From an uncultured Bacteroidales bacterium (GTDB lineage: Bacteria > Bacteroidota > Bacteroidia > Bacteroidales > UBA932), in contig CAMJHF010000013.1 of the NCBI GenBank assembly GCA_946405435.1, forward strand, positions 19,573 to 83,572: 64,000 nt of DNA, in the 5' to 3' direction. Shown piece by piece: positions 54,481 through 62,572 of the stretch. Within the stretch, counting starts at the first letter, position 1, and each line of letters opens with the position of its first letter. The notes under the pieces were generated by a model that worked only from the letters and a program-made list of their open reading frames with translations, was not told the DNA's origin and ran no database searches. A program made the position numbers and the translations under genes.

Positions 54481-54518
54481 TTCAGATTACCTCGCTAAGT
54501 TAAGCAAAATAATCTGAA
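54481..54518 (-). promoter_or_regulatory. Hairpin directly before the FAD oxidoreductase start
   Basis: TTCAGATTA and TAATCTGAA form a perfect 9-bp stem around a 20-base loop. On the minus strand the stem ends three bases before the ATG at 54477 and begins three bases after the stop of the 30-residue ORF. It could mask the start site of the oxidoreductase mRNA. No T run follows, so it is not a typical terminator. The loop also holds an imperfect -7-like sequence. Confidence 0.5.
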
Positions 54519-54521
54519 TTG

Positions 54522-54614
54522 TCAGCAGGTTCCGTCGAATTCGAGGTCGAGGTCGGTGATGAGATTCTCGATTTCCGAGTAGTTTTCAATCCAGATTTTG
54601 ATTTCCTTTGACAT
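54522..54614 (-). CDS. Small acidic 30-residue ORF
   Basis: ATG at 54614, TGA at 54522. The product is short, acidic (eight Asp/Glu against three Lys) with an Ile-rich helix-prone first half (KEIKIWIENYSEIENLI) and a C-terminal DGTC ending in Cys. A -7 box sits about 25 bases ahead. It is the first ORF of the unit with the FAD oxidoreductase, permease and transpeptidase-fold genes. It may be a real small protein, a modified-peptide precursor or a leader peptide; sequence alone does not prove translation. Confidence 0.4.
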   Translation of the reverse strand: MSKEIKIWIENYSEIENLITDLDLEFDGTC

Positions 54615-54639
54615 GGCAGTATCGTTTTAATTTCTGATG

Positions 54640-54647
54640 CAAAGGTA
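54640..54647 (-). promoter_or_regulatory. -7 box ahead of the small ORF
   Basis: TACCTTTG on the minus strand (54647-54640), a full TAnnTTTG match, giving a leader of about 20 bases to the small ORF. Upstream TTG/TTTG candidates are at spacings of about 14 and 24 bases, both off the ideal, so the -33 element is uncertain. The stretch between umuC and this box shows no terminator. Confidence 0.5.
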
Positions 54648-54692
54648 TCCTGGAATTTTGACAACTCTTGACAAATATTTTTAAATGAAAAA

Positions 54693-55958
54693 TTATTTTA
54701 CGCTGGCTTTGGGAATATCGTTCCAAAGCGTCGTATAATGTGGCGACTGGTGTTCGCGCGACATCCTTATCTTCCCGTCGCCCTGCACCCCGAACAGGAC
54801 TGCGCCGCGTCCGTATGTGCGGTTGATGGAATCTATACTGTCGGACAGCCTGGCCTCTCGAAGCTCGCTCTCGGCATCGCTGAAGAGAGAGCGTGTAAAG
54901 GCTTCTTTCTGAATGAGTTTGCTTATTACGACCCCGGCCTTTTTGTATCCGAATCCGGGGCTGAAAAGTTCCCGGGCAGCCCTTACGGAGGCTGATACGA
55001 TGGTCCGGTGTTCGTCGGTGGCCTCCGGGAAGACTACCAGTCTGGATCCGTAGGTCTGCGGGGCGTTTTCCTTGAAACGGTTGGTGAAAGCGAAAACAGC
55101 CATCTCCTGGGCCATCGAGTTCTGGGCCCTCAGTTTGCTTGCAGCGCCTTCTGCAAAGTTTGCAACCTGCTCGCAGAGGATCGAAGGATCGGTTATTTCT
55201 TTTGCGAAACTTCTGGACACACAGATGCTCTGCCGAGGTTCTACCATATCTTCAAACTCTATGCACGGCGTGCCTTTCAGTTCCAGCCATGTCCTGTAGC
55301 CTGGAAGCGCAAACTGCTTGCGTACGGCGACTTCCGGCAAATTGACATAGTCCCATGCTGTCCTGACATTCATGGCTGAAAGCTTTTTTGCAGACCTGCG
55401 CCCTATGCCCCAGACGTCCTCTGCGGGGAAGCGGCGGAGGACTTTCTCTATGTCTTCAGCCCTGTGCATGTAGCAGCCGCCCCTCAGTTTGGGGTACTGC
55501 TTGCACAACTTGGATGCGATCTTCGCGAGAGTCTTGGTGGGAGCTATCCCGACGGATACAGGAATGGTGGTAAGTCTCCTGCATGCGGCGGAAATCTCCT
55601 TTGCATAGGCGTCCGGATCGTCTATCCTCATTCCACTGAGGTCCAGGAAAGCCTCATCTATTGAATACTGCTCCACGGAGGGGGCGTACTTTTGCAATAC
55701 CTCCTGCACCCGCCGGGACATGTCTCCGTACAGGGAGAAGTTTGAACTGAATACAGCCACATGCCCTTTGTCTACAATATCGCGGATTTTGAAGAGGGGA
55801 GCCCCCATCTTGATGCCCAGGGCCTTTGCTTCGTTGGAACGGGCCACGGCGCATCCGTCGTTATTGCTGAGCACAATGACCGGACGGCCGTTGAGTTCCG
55901 GCCGGAATACCCGCTCACAGGAAGCAAAGAAATTATTGCAGTCGGCGAGGGCGAACAT
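54693..55958 (-). CDS. umuC: Y-family DNA polymerase V catalytic subunit UmuC
   Basis: 421 residues, normal for UmuC. Seen: ALADCNNFFASCERVFRP (first catalytic Asp), VLSNNDGCAVARSNEAKALGI, YSIDEAFLDLSG (catalytic Asp-Glu), the helix-hairpin-helix region FPAEDVWGIGRRSAKKL, and the C-terminal little-finger and UmuC-specific part. It copies damaged DNA with low fidelity once UmuD is cleaved. It starts two bases after the umuD stop, as a two-gene operon. Confidence 0.94.
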   Translation of the reverse strand: MFALADCNNFFASCERVFRPELNGRPVIVLSNNDGCAVARSNEAKALGIKMGAPLFKIRDIVDKGHVAVFSSNFSLYGDMSRRVQEVLQKYAPSVEQYSIDEAFLDLSGMRIDDPDAYAKEISAACRRLTTIPVSVGIAPTKTLAKIASKLCKQYPKLRGGCYMHRAEDIEKVLRRFPAEDVWGIGRRSAKKLSAMNVRTAWDYVNLPEVAVRKQFALPGYRTWLELKGTPCIEFEDMVEPRQSICVSRSFAKEITDPSILCEQVANFAEGAASKLRAQNSMAQEMAVFAFTNRFKENAPQTYGSRLVVFPEATDEHRTIVSASVRAARELFSPGFGYKKAGVVISKLIQKEAFTRSLFSDAESELREARLSDSIDSINRTYGRGAVLFGVQGDGKIRMSREHQSPHYTTLWNDIPKASVK

Positions 55959-55960
55959 GC

Positions 55961-56380
55961 TCAGACCTTCTTGATGACGTATGTGACGACGCCCCAGACC
56001 ATGAAGTCGTCGCCGGGACGGACCGGAATCGGCCGGTATTTGGTATTATGGTCGTTGCACGGCTTGAGCACGATTCCGGACTGGCTGATTTCCACTTTCT
56101 TGACTGTATATTCGCCGTCAATGAAGCAGACCGCCTTGCATCCGTCGTAGGGATCAACCGCGCGGTCCACTATTATTATGTCGCCTTCGTCCATGTCGGC
56201 GTCCACCATGGACACGCCGTCGATGCGGAAAAAGAAAGTGGACGCGCTGTGGCGCACCAGGAGTTTTGCAAGGTCGAGTTTCTCCCGCACATCCTCGGCG
56301 GGGGAGGGAAAACCGGCCTTGACCGACCCCATTATCTCGGACTCGATGGGAGAACTGTCTTCTATTTTATAAGGTTGCAT
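55961..56380 (-). CDS. umuD: UmuD-type S24 autoprotease
   Basis: 139 residues. The predicted self-cleavage site is Ala22-Gly23 (VKAGFPSP), the nucleophile Ser57 lies in GVSMVDADM and the general-base Lys is 94 in YTVKKVEI. There is no DNA-binding domain, so it is UmuD and not LexA. RecA-stimulated cleavage gives UmuD', the partner of UmuC. The promoter overlaps a TTGTATACAA palindrome shared with the divergent WYL regulator. Confidence 0.93.
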   Translation of the reverse strand: MQPYKIEDSSPIESEIMGSVKAGFPSPAEDVREKLDLAKLLVRHSASTFFFRIDGVSMVDADMDEGDIIIVDRAVDPYDGCKAVCFIDGEYTVKKVEISQSGIVLKPCNDHNTKYRPIPVRPGDDFMVWGVVTYVIKKV

Positions 56381-56404
56381 TACTGGCTCCTGATTTAAGG
56401 ATTA

Positions 56405-56437
56405 CAAAAATACAAAATTGTTTATATTTGTATACAA
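56405..56437. promoter_or_regulatory. Divergent promoters with palindromic operator between umuD and the WYL gene
   Basis: Minus strand: TTG at 56437-56435, 22 bases, then TATTTTTG at 56412-56405, driving umuDC. Plus strand: TATATTTG at 56423-56430, driving the WYL gene. The perfect 10-bp palindrome TTGTATACAA (56428-56437) overlaps the -33 of umuDC and the -7 and start region of the WYL gene. A protein bound there would block both. Confidence 0.6.
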
Positions 56438-56448
56438 CAACCACTGTC

Positions 56449-57363
56449 ATGGACCAGCCGAAACTTGAGCGAATGCTCCGCCTGATGAAGTATCTGTCGG
56501 GCAATGTGAACTACAGCATAGCGGAACTTGGCCGCAAGCTGGAGATGTCGCCGCGTACTGTCTACCGGTATATCGACACTTTCAAGAGTGCCGGCTTTGC
56601 CGTGACCAAACTCTACGGAGATATTTACAAACTTGCGGAAATGCCCAAGGAAACGGTTGAACTTGAGAAACTTATCTATTTCTCGGAAGAAGAGGCCTAC
56701 CTTGTGAACTCCCTCATAGACCGTCTGGTCCCCACCAACAGCCTCAAGGCTAACCTGAAGGAAAAACTGTCGGCCATATACCGTTCTACGGGCATCGCCG
56801 AATTTGTGGGCACCAAAAGTAACGCCGCGCACGTAGAGGCTCTCGGCCGCGCCGCTCAGGACAGGCGCAAAGCCCTGCTGCGCGACTATGAATCGGGCAA
56901 TTCCCACACCATACGCGACCGTCTCGTGGAGCCTTTCGGCTTCACCTCCGACTATGCCGACGTGTGGGCTTTTGACCTGCAGGACGGGCGGAACAAGACA
57001 TTCAAGATTTCACGCATAGGCGGAGAGGTGGAGATACTGGACGAATCCTGGACCGAAGAGGCCAGGCATCATCGTTCGCAGATGGATGTTTTCCGCATGA
57101 CAGGTGACAAAACCATTCATATAGTGCTGGGCATGAGCCTCATGGCCAAAAACCTCCTGGAAGAGGAATATCCCTTGGCCGCCTCGTGCATTAGCCGTGA
57201 ATCGGGCAGGTGGATACTGGATACCGGAATCTGCCAGCTGCAGGGCGCAGCCCGCTTCGTCTGCGGACTCATGGGCGAAGTGGAAATCCTCGAAGGCGAC
57301 GCCCTCAAGGATTACATCAAGGAGTACGGAAAGAAGTACTTCTATTCTCCCGATACGATGTGA
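56449..57363 (+). CDS. WYL-domain transcriptional regulator
   Basis: 304 residues from ATG 56449. The N-terminal winged helix (LMKYLSGNVNYSIAELGRKLEMSPRTVYRYIDTFKSAGF) is followed by a WYL domain from about residue 140 (LVEPFGFTSDYADVWAFDLQDGRNKTFKISRIG), which in relatives senses nucleic acid or ligands, and a C-terminal extension. Such regulators often control DNA damage or defence genes. Divergent from umuDC through one palindrome, so it may repress both itself and umuDC. Its 3' end overlaps the mscS-type gene by 22 bp. Confidence 0.85.
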   Translation: MDQPKLERMLRLMKYLSGNVNYSIAELGRKLEMSPRTVYRYIDTFKSAGFAVTKLYGDIYKLAEMPKETVELEKLIYFSEEEAYLVNSLIDRLVPTNSLKANLKEKLSAIYRSTGIAEFVGTKSNAAHVEALGRAAQDRRKALLRDYESGNSHTIRDRLVEPFGFTSDYADVWAFDLQDGRNKTFKISRIGGEVEILDESWTEEARHHRSQMDVFRMTGDKTIHIVLGMSLMAKNLLEEEYPLAASCISRESGRWILDTGICQLQGAARFVCGLMGEVEILEGDALKDYIKEYGKKYFYSPDTM

Positions 57364-59735
57364 ATGTCCCTCTGGGGGAAAGGAATGCTTATGCCTGCGG
57401 CGTTGAGGGCATCGTAAATGACTTCTTTCGCCTTGTCGACGTAAGCGATGCGTTCCGCCACCAGCACATACTGTTTGACGGCAATATTGACGCTGCTTTC
57501 GTCGAAAGCGTCGAAGCTGACGTAAATACCTTTCTTGGGGTCTACTATCTCACGGCCGTAGGAATCCTTGGTGCGGAGTTCCTGCATGGCGTCCACCAGA
57601 GTATCCCGTACCTTGGTGATGTCCGTGCCATAGCTTACACCCACGGTAATCTTGACGAATTCGTAGGAGTTGTTGTGCGTCAGGTTCCTGAAGTTCTTGT
57701 TGAACAGAGCTTCGTTAAGGAATGACATTACAGCGCCTTCGACTGTCTCGATCTGGGTGCTTTGGTAGCTTATGTCGGTTACCCGTCCGCGCACTCCGTC
57801 GCATTCTATCCAGTCGCCCACGCGTACACGGCCGGACATGAGCTGTATACCGTAGATGAAGTTGTTGATGATGTCCTTCATGGCGATACCGATACCGGCC
57901 GACAGACCGCCCGCTATGATGGTCAGCGAAGTCGTAGGTATCTTCAGCATCACTATAACTATAATAATGTAGACGAACCACACTATAGCGCCTATGATGC
58001 TCTTGCCCAGAGACAGGTTTATCTCGTTCTTGGGCACCGTCTTGCGCCCGTTCTTATGCATGTAGGCCGCATAGCGCAGGCTCTTGTAGATATTGTAGAA
58101 CGAATAGTTGAGATACCGGAACACGAAGTACAGGCCTCCGGCAACAAGGATGTTCTGGAACGAGATTCTCAGGATGGAAGCGCCTTCGGCATTGGTCAGA
58201 TTGACGAAGGGCTTGTAGACTATGGTCTGGTAGAGGTCCGAGAAGTCGAATACGTCCAGCGACATCTTTATGCACAGGGGGATGGAGACAATTGCAAGGA
58301 CGGGAAGCACTGTCATCACCACCAGGTCGTACAGCCAGGTGGCGCCGAAAAGGTGGCTGTCCCTTTCAGATGCCGGCAGGAAGAAGAGGGACTTCTTGTA
58401 CTCCTTGATGCGCGGAGTCAGTATCTTGTCCTTGAAAAGGTCGAGGAGGTGTACAATGGTGATAATGGCCAGGATGAAAGTGATCTGGAAGAACCACCAT
58501 ATCATTATAAGGAGTCCGAAGTAAATGTAACCGAGGACCGAGACGATGAATCCCGTCAGCAGTATTGCAACGGAGCCCCAGCAGATTATACGGTCGATGC
58601 CCTGGGTTTTGGCCCCGTGCCTGAGGCATGCGGCGGTCTGCCAGACGAGGAAGACCAGAAGCAGCGGCGGGAATATCAGGTTCATCATGGAGTTCGGCAG
58701 GAACGCCATGCGCAGGCTGAAAACCGCGACGGCGCATATCAGCAGCGGCAGATAAAGCAGAAGACCGTTCTTCAGGTGATCCTTACGGAGGCGTATAAGA
58801 AGCGCAGCAAGGATGGAGACGAACAGCCAAAGGATGCTCATAAGCGGTGCATTGTCGGAGCTGTGCATGCCGGTGGCCCTGTCCGATGCGTACTTTTCCC
58901 GGCATTCCTGGAACGAACGCTTCCATTGGGCGCCGAAGTGGGGTATTATGCGTGTGTACGGAGTCTGGCCCTGGATGAAAATTCTCTCCTGCAGCACCTT
59001 GTAGCGGGCCTGGGCGTAATCGTATGACTCTTTGAGCCTCAGATATGTACGCTGGTAGTGGGTGCTGTCGGCAACCACTCTGTCCTTGCGTTTCGCGCAC
59101 ATCTTGAGAAGCTCGGAAGCGTAGTAGATGCATGAGTCGCGGTCGGCCTGTTCTGTCTCGTCCAGGATATAAGGGCGCATGCGCACTGCAATGCTGTCCG
59201 GAATCTGCCGCCTGGGGCGGAAACCTGCGGGTCTTGCATGATTCCGTCTGAAGTTGAGAGTGTCGTTCCTATACACCAGGCTGTCCGGGATGGTGTTGAT
59301 CTCTTCCAGCTCCGGGGGCAGCCGGCGGAGCGATTCGAGCAGCCTGGCATATCTGTCGATATCCCATTCCAGGCGGCCTGCGATGCGGTCGTAGGGGAGT
59401 CGCTTGTCCTTGAAATCGTTGTATTCTGCGGTGACGGAGTTGAGGGCGTAGGTGAGGTCGAATGTGAAGTCCTGCTTCTGGGAGTACAGGATGAGGGCGA
59501 GCTCGTTGCACTTCTTCATTATAGACACCATCTCGAACCTCTGGTTGCGGTACTGGTTCTCGAAGTTGCCCTCGACAGCCACTCTTTTCTGGTAATCGCG
59601 CTGAAGCTCAAGGCGCAGTGAGTGAATGGTCTGGCCAAGATTGCGCTCGGGCTCGGCAGTGCGCCCGGCGGGTGCGGCAAAAGTCGAGAGAGAGACCGCC
59701 AGCGCCGCAAGTAATGATATATGCCTATGCTTCAT
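57342..59735 (-). CDS. Large MscS-family mechanosensitive channel
   Basis: 797 residues from ATG 59735 (MKHRHISLL). An N-terminal signal peptide (to about TFAA) leads into a 300-residue helical, charged periplasmic part, then several membrane helices (about 320-560) and an MscS core: the pore helix around LTIIAGGLSAGIGIAMKDIINNFIYGIQLM, the beta domain VRVGDWIECDGVRGRVTDISYQSTQI and the cytosolic cage. The layout recalls MscK/YnaI-type large channels that release solutes in osmotic shock. The frame extends 78 bases upstream, but MKHRH with a signal peptide is the better start. Confidence 0.88.
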   Translation of the reverse strand: MKHRHISLLAALAVSLSTFAAPAGRTAEPERNLGQTIHSLRLELQRDYQKRVAVEGNFENQYRNQRFEMVSIMKKCNELALILYSQKQDFTFDLTYALNSVTAEYNDFKDKRLPYDRIAGRLEWDIDRYARLLESLRRLPPELEEINTIPDSLVYRNDTLNFRRNHARPAGFRPRRQIPDSIAVRMRPYILDETEQADRDSCIYYASELLKMCAKRKDRVVADSTHYQRTYLRLKESYDYAQARYKVLQERIFIQGQTPYTRIIPHFGAQWKRSFQECREKYASDRATGMHSSDNAPLMSILWLFVSILAALLIRLRKDHLKNGLLLYLPLLICAVAVFSLRMAFLPNSMMNLIFPPLLLVFLVWQTAACLRHGAKTQGIDRIICWGSVAILLTGFIVSVLGYIYFGLLIMIWWFFQITFILAIITIVHLLDLFKDKILTPRIKEYKKSLFFLPASERDSHLFGATWLYDLVVMTVLPVLAIVSIPLCIKMSLDVFDFSDLYQTIVYKPFVNLTNAEGASILRISFQNILVAGGLYFVFRYLNYSFYNIYKSLRYAAYMHKNGRKTVPKNEINLSLGKSIIGAIVWFVYIIIVIVMLKIPTTSLTIIAGGLSAGIGIAMKDIINNFIYGIQLMSGRVRVGDWIECDGVRGRVTDISYQSTQIETVEGAVMSFLNEALFNKNFRNLTHNNSYEFVKITVGVSYGTDITKVRDTLVDAMQELRTKDSYGREIVDPKKGIYVSFDAFDESSVNIAVKQYVLVAERIAYVDKAKEVIYDALNAAGISIPFPQRDIHIVSGE

Positions 59736-59762
59736 TTTAGAATCGATAAACAATGGTGATTG

Positions 59763-59770
59763 CAAATTTA
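59763..59770 (-). promoter_or_regulatory. -7 box of the mscS-type gene
   Basis: TAAATTTG on the minus strand (59770-59763), giving a leader near 24 bases to the ATG at 59735. No TTG at the standard distance was found. Confidence 0.45.
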
Positions 59771-59833
59771 TTAAATTTCTTTTAACTGTCTGCATTGTTG
59801 AAAACTTGTGCAAAACAATAAGCTTTATTTGCT

Positions 59834-59841
59834 TATCTTTG
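59834..59841 (+). promoter_or_regulatory. -7 box of the nucleobase salvage operon
   Basis: TATCTTTG matches TAnnTTTG. A TTG at 59806-59808 gives a 25-base spacing, longer than ideal. The leader to the permease ATG at 59885 would be about 40 bases, AT-rich with no riboswitch-like fold seen. Confidence 0.5.
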
Positions 59842-59884
59842 TCTGTCGATGTGGAGAAAAGTCAACATTTAATTCTATAATTTT

Positions 59885-61243
59885 ATGACTAAAACTCAAT
59901 CGGAAGGCATCTATGACGCCCGCACTCTCGGAGGCGGAAAGATGTTAACGCTGGGCCTCCAGCACATGTTCGCAATGTTCGGAGCCACGGTCCTCGTACC
60001 TGTCATTACGGGACTGTCAATGTCAGCCACCTTGTTGTTTGCAGGTCTTGGAACACTCGTTTTCCATTTCTGCACCAAAATGAAGGTCCCTGCTTTTCTC
60101 GGATCTTCATTTGCTTTTCTGGGGGGCTATGCTACCGTGGTCCAGATGGGAATGGCTGAAGGGCTCACCCAGGCCCAGGCTCTGCCGTATGCATGCATCG
60201 GCGTGTTCTGCGCAGGCCTCATCTACTTCATCCTGGCCGGCCTGTTCGCGGCGTTCGGTCCTCAGAAGGTGATGCGTTTCTTCCCTCCCATCGTCACCGG
60301 TCCAATCATCATCGCCATCGGTCTTATCCTTTCCGGCTCTGCTATAAACAATTGCAACAATAACTGGTGGATAGCGCTCCTCGCGATAGTCATTATAATA
60401 GTATGCAACATCTGGGGCAAGGGCATGATCAAGATCATCCCCATTCTGCTGGGTGTCCTTGGCTCATATATAGTAGCGGCCTGCTTCGGCCTGTGTGATT
60501 TCACGCCTGTCAAGGAGGCCGCCTGGATAGGCCTTCCCGTCAAGTGGGAGAATACTGCCATCTCGGTATTCGCCAATCCTCAATGGAATTTCATCCTGGC
60601 CGCAATAATCGCCATAATCCCGATTTCCCTTGCCACCATGATGGAGCACATCGGAGATATGTGCGCCATTTCTTCCACTACGGGTGTCAACTATCTTGAG
60701 GATCCCGGCCTTCACCGTACGCTCATGGGTGACGGTCTTGCCACCGCACTGGCATCCCTGTTCGGCGCTCCCGCCAATACTACTTACGGCGAAAACACCG
60801 GCGTGCTCAACCTCACCAAGGTTTACGACCCCAGGGTCATCAGGATTGCTGCTATATTTGCCATCATCCTTTCTTTCTGCCCCAAGTTCTCCGCAATCAT
60901 CAGTTGCATGCCCGCAGCCACCATCGGCGGAGTTTCGCTTGTGCTCTACGGTATGATTTCGGCAGTCGGCGTACGCAATGTCGTTGAGAACCAGGTTGAT
61001 TTCAAGTCGTCCCGCAACGTCCTTGTAATGGCTCTCATACTTGTTCTTTCCATAGGCATTTCCTACAGTGAGAAAGGTTCCCTCAACATAGGTTTCACCT
61101 CTCTTTCGGGGCTTGCGGTGGGCGCCCTGGTAGGCATCATCCTCAACGCCATCCTGCCCGGCAAGGACTACGAGTTCGGCAAGAATGCCCAAGGAGACAA
61201 GTCGGTTGATTTTGAGGTCAATAGAGTAGAAGACAAGAAATGA
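59885..61243 (+). CDS. NCS2-family uracil/xanthine permease (UraA-like)
   Basis: 452 residues with about 14 membrane helices. The start (GLQHMFAMFGATVLVPVITGLSMS) and the middle (NPQWNFILAAIIAIIPISLATMMEHIGDM, then GDGLATALASLFGAPANTTYGENTG) carry the NCS2 signature around the substrate Glu of the E-H-x-G motif. UraA takes up uracil with protons; xanthine and other bases are possible in this family. It overlaps apt by four bases, which favours a role in base salvage. Exact base not assignable. Confidence 0.9.
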   Translation: MTKTQSEGIYDARTLGGGKMLTLGLQHMFAMFGATVLVPVITGLSMSATLLFAGLGTLVFHFCTKMKVPAFLGSSFAFLGGYATVVQMGMAEGLTQAQALPYACIGVFCAGLIYFILAGLFAAFGPQKVMRFFPPIVTGPIIIAIGLILSGSAINNCNNNWWIALLAIVIIIVCNIWGKGMIKIIPILLGVLGSYIVAACFGLCDFTPVKEAAWIGLPVKWENTAISVFANPQWNFILAAIIAIIPISLATMMEHIGDMCAISSTTGVNYLEDPGLHRTLMGDGLATALASLFGAPANTTYGENTGVLNLTKVYDPRVIRIAAIFAIILSFCPKFSAIISCMPAATIGGVSLVLYGMISAVGVRNVVENQVDFKSSRNVLVMALILVLSIGISYSEKGSLNIGFTSLSGLAVGALVGIILNAILPGKDYEFGKNAQGDKSVDFEVNRVEDKK

Positions 61244-61773
61244 CGGACAAGCAGCTTATCGAAACCATACGCATCGTTCCCGACTACCCTCTGGAAGGTA
61301 TTCAGTTCTTCGATGTGACTACACTTTTCAAGAACCCCGAAGCGTTCAATGAGGTAGTCGAACGCATATACGGATTATACAAGGACAAAGGCATAACCAA
61401 GGTGGCCGGGATTGAGTCCCGTGGCTTTATCGCAGGCGCCGCGGTAGCCGCCAGGCTGGGCGCCGGCTTCGTGCCGGTGCGCAAGCCCGGCAAACTGCCC
61501 GCCCGCGCCGTGTCCGAAAGCTATTCGAAAGAATATGGCACGGACACGATCGAGATCCATGCCGACGCCATTGACTCCGACGACGTGGTGCTGATCCACG
61601 ATGACATTCTTGCCACCGGAGGTACGGCAAGCGCCGCCGTCCGGCTGGTCAAGAGTTTCTGCCCCAAAGCAGTGTATGCCAATTTTATAATAGACATAGT
61701 GGATGTGCCCCGCAGTGCTCCGATTCCCGAGGATGTCGAAGTCTCTGCGCTGCTGTCCCTGTCGGAAAGATAA
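61240..61773 (+). CDS. apt: Adenine phosphoribosyltransferase
   Basis: 177 residues. Apt makes AMP from adenine and PRPP. Seen: the family N-terminus (IPDYP-type VPDYPLEGIQFFDVTTLFKN), AGIESRGFIAGAAVAARLGAGFVPVRKPGKLP, and the PRPP loop VVLIHDDILATGGTASA. The start overlaps the permease stop as ATGA, so uptake and phosphoribosylation of bases are tied in one operon. Confidence 0.95.
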   Translation: MTDKQLIETIRIVPDYPLEGIQFFDVTTLFKNPEAFNEVVERIYGLYKDKGITKVAGIESRGFIAGAAVAARLGAGFVPVRKPGKLPARAVSESYSKEYGTDTIEIHADAIDSDDVVLIHDDILATGGTASAAVRLVKSFCPKAVYANFIIDIVDVPRSAPIPEDVEVSALLSLSER

Positions 61774-61805
61774 CCCATTATATATCAATTCATAAACTAC
61801 GTTTT

Positions 61806-62555
61806 ATGTCTAAAAAACTATTCTTTGCTGCAGCTATTGCTGTGCTGGCTTTTGCTCAAGGAGCGAAGGCCCAAACCAATCTCCAGACTTTCTATGATTT
61901 CGGAAAGAACAGGGGACACTTCACAACCACTCTCGAGGGCTTCTATGGAGACAAGTGGGGCAACACCTTCTTCTTCATAGATTATGACTTCAACGCCAAA
62001 GACACCAAAGGCGTTAACCAGGCCCCCAGCGGCAGTTACATGGAGATTGCCAGGTGCCTTAATTTCTGGCAGAACACCGCACTCGCTCCTCTCAGTCTCC
62101 AGGTAGAGTACAACGGTCTTGTGGGAGTCAATCAGAACTTCCTTTTCGGTATCGATTACTTCCTGCACAGCAGCGATTTCCGCAACACCTTCAACTTCAA
62201 GCTCCTCTACAAGACCTTCAGCGGTCCGTGGGCAGGCAATCCTTTCGGATCAGCCAGCGACATCCCTGTGCAGTTTACCTTTGTCTGGGGCATGCAGGAC
62301 CTGTTCGGCCTCAAAGGCCTCCGCTTCAGCGGCTTTGCAGATATCTGGGGCGAGAATGTCGTCAACTTCATGGAAGACGGTTCAAAGGCCAGGAAGTTCG
62401 TTTTCATCTCCGAGCCGCAGCTTTGGTACAATATCGGACAGCACTTCGGAGTGGATAATCTTCATATAGGTACGGAAATCGAACTGAGCTGCAATTTCGC
62501 AGGCTTCGACGGTTTCTACGTCCGTCCTTGCATCGGTACTAAGTGGGTATTCTAA
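61806..62555 (+). CDS. DUF5020 family outer membrane protein, Tsx-like
   Basis: 249 residues. Signal peptide (to AKAQ), then repeated amphipathic beta strands with aromatic girdles (for example FFFIDYDFNAKD, FLFGIDYFLHSSDF, PQLWYNIGQHFG) and a C-terminal aromatic residue (KWVF), as in outer membrane barrels. It resembles the nucleoside channel Tsx in size and strand pattern. Flanked by apt and two base permeases, it would let bases or nucleosides cross the outer membrane. Family name from memory. Confidence 0.8.
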   Translation: MSKKLFFAAAIAVLAFAQGAKAQTNLQTFYDFGKNRGHFTTTLEGFYGDKWGNTFFFIDYDFNAKDTKGVNQAPSGSYMEIARCLNFWQNTALAPLSLQVEYNGLVGVNQNFLFGIDYFLHSSDFRNTFNFKLLYKTFSGPWAGNPFGSASDIPVQFTFVWGMQDLFGLKGLRFSGFADIWGENVVNFMEDGSKARKFVFISEPQLWYNIGQHFGVDNLHIGTEIELSCNFAGFDGFYVRPCIGTKWVF

Positions 62556-62572
62556 AGTAGGAGGATAACATC

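Noticed and set aside
55961..56380. LexA repressor
   Set aside because: No DNA-binding domain, and the gene is joined to umuC; it is UmuD.
54693..57363. umuDC and WYL gene as part of a prophage or integrative element
   Set aside because: No integrase, att repeats or phage genes are in the window.
57762..59027. 421-codon open frame antisense to the mscS-type gene
   Set aside because: Low-complexity shadow sequence; the channel on the other strand has clear domains.
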